Source of the DNA: Omphalotus guepiniiformis
Taxonomy: Eukaryota > Basidiomycota > Agaricomycetes > Agaricales > Omphalotaceae
Length of the DNA: 64,000 nucleotides
Assembly: GCA_028554645.1 (NCBI GenBank)
Contig: JAQOOI010000022.1
Span: 2,418,001-2,482,000, forward strand
Direction: 5' to 3'
Shown here: piece after piece, positions 63,338 through 64,000 of the stretch
How the letters are laid out: each line of letters opens with the position of its first letter
Numbering within the stretch: the first letter of the stretch is position 1
Made by a program: the position numbers and the translations under genes
Notes under the pieces: generated by a model
Told to the model about the DNA's origin: nothing
The model's database searches: none
The model's input: the letters and a program-made list of their open reading frames with translations, nothing else

Positions 63338-64000
63338 ATGGTTCTTGCTGCCCCTCTTCCCCAAATTTCTATCTCTCTGGCACCGCCAGATGAGCCTTTG
63401 TTTGAGCCTCATTCGCCTTTTTCTGGCGCAAACCTGACCGTGAATGGCGACGACGACGACAGCTTCAGACCAAAACACCTCACTCCGCCTCCGACGCACG
63501 TGAGGTTCACTCAGAGTTTGCCCTCTCCGCTTCGTCCTCAGGAAGCGGGTGCAGCTGGGAAAGGTCTTGAGCGAGATCGCTTTGAGGCGTTGCTCAAGGC
63601 CTCGCGGGAGAGAAATTCAGGAGCGAAGAAGGCTAATGATCTTCGTAAAGAGATTGCCCTGAAAGCACATAAGAATAAGCAAGGTTTGTCCTACTTTCAT
63701 ATTCCACGTATCGTGTCCTGATGATTTACTTGCTACAGTTGAGCGGCGGGCGCTCTTCTTGTCAAAAGTGCTTGCGCCTCCTTCTCCAACTGCTACCTCA
63801 CTTCCCAAGACTCCACCAGAGTCTCCTGCCATCTTTCATTATTCCCTGCCTTCCCCCGGTCTCGTTTCTCCCCTCGCCCTATTTGAATCTTTGAATGACA
63901 GTCCTTCTGGTCCCTTGACCTATGCCCGGGAACCCTGGGTTGAGCAAGTTGATTTCAGGCTACCAGCTGATATCAAGTCTAAATCAACTGCCGATAAGGC
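63338..64000 (+). CDS. Hypothetical protein, 5' part (runs off the window)
   Basis: ATG 63338 begins MVLAAPLPQISISLAPPDEP; the frame is rich in Pro and Ser, with a basic helix ERDRFEALLKASRERNSGAK then KANDLRKEIALKAHKNKQ. An intron (about 63684-63738) joins to VERRALFLSKVLAPPSPTAT, which continues to 64000 with no stop. The segment VERRALFLSKVLAPPSPTAT resembles a conserved block of disordered fungal signalling proteins, but I cannot name the family. The visible part is about 200 residues. Confidence 0.6.

Overview
The window is nuclear DNA of a filamentous basidiomycete fungus, most probably an agaricomycete. The evidence is that nearly every gene is cut by many short introns (mostly about 45 to 65 nt, GT...AG, with CTAAC/CTGAC-like branch sites). 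Genes lie 25 to 500 bp apart on both strands. The recognisable proteins are fungal (TVP23, DLT1, UTP23, LYS1, an MSG5-type phosphatase), and there is a xyloglucanase carrying a fungal CBM1, as expected of a plant-litter or wood decomposer. I found no tRNA, rRNA or CRISPR. Exon ends were placed by hand from reading frame, splice signals and family motifs, so gene spans are firmer than individual exon edges.

Layout. 1-1.9 kb: the 3' part of an ITC1/ACF1-like ISWI-complex subunit. 2.3-7.0 kb: an AVT-type vacuolar amino-acid transporter whose last exon is interrupted by a 2.45-kb insertion with inverted termini and an 8-bp target duplication; the insertion holds an AT-rich, decayed PIF1-like helicase. 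7.3-15.1 kb: housekeeping block (TMEM19/DUF92, eIF3k, WDR5/SWD3, six-unit polyubiquitin with heat-shock elements, UTP23, EMC7). 15.2-23.3 kb: an unknown conserved protein, a secreted CAP/PR-1 protein, DLT1, a glutathione transferase, a multi-pass membrane protein and TVP23. 24.3-30.4 kb: MSG5-like dual-specificity phosphatase, NADH-cytochrome b5 reductase and an RNI/LRR protein. 30.5-34.4 kb: secreted GH74 xyloglucanase with CBM1.

36.3-41.8 kb is the most unusual part: a three-gene block of an apparently intact tyrosine recombinase, a GEN1/FEN1-like XPG nuclease with its acidic residues kept, and a convergent SAP-domain protein. I read this as a candidate mobile or genome-rearranging module: one gene to break and rejoin DNA, one to cut branched DNA, one to bind DNA. 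No ends could be defined from the sequence alone.

42.5-64 kb returns to ordinary genes: two poorly known proteins (one kinase-like), an amino-acid permease, a leucine-rich-repeat Rho GEF, ELP4 and mitochondrial IMP1 sharing a 26-bp divergent promoter, a short-chain dehydrogenase, saccharopine dehydrogenase (LYS1) and the start of a gene that runs off the window.

Other points worth checking are a splice acceptor lacking AG exactly at the phosphatase catalytic motif, a GC-AG intron in eIF3k, and the heat-shock elements in front of polyubiquitin.
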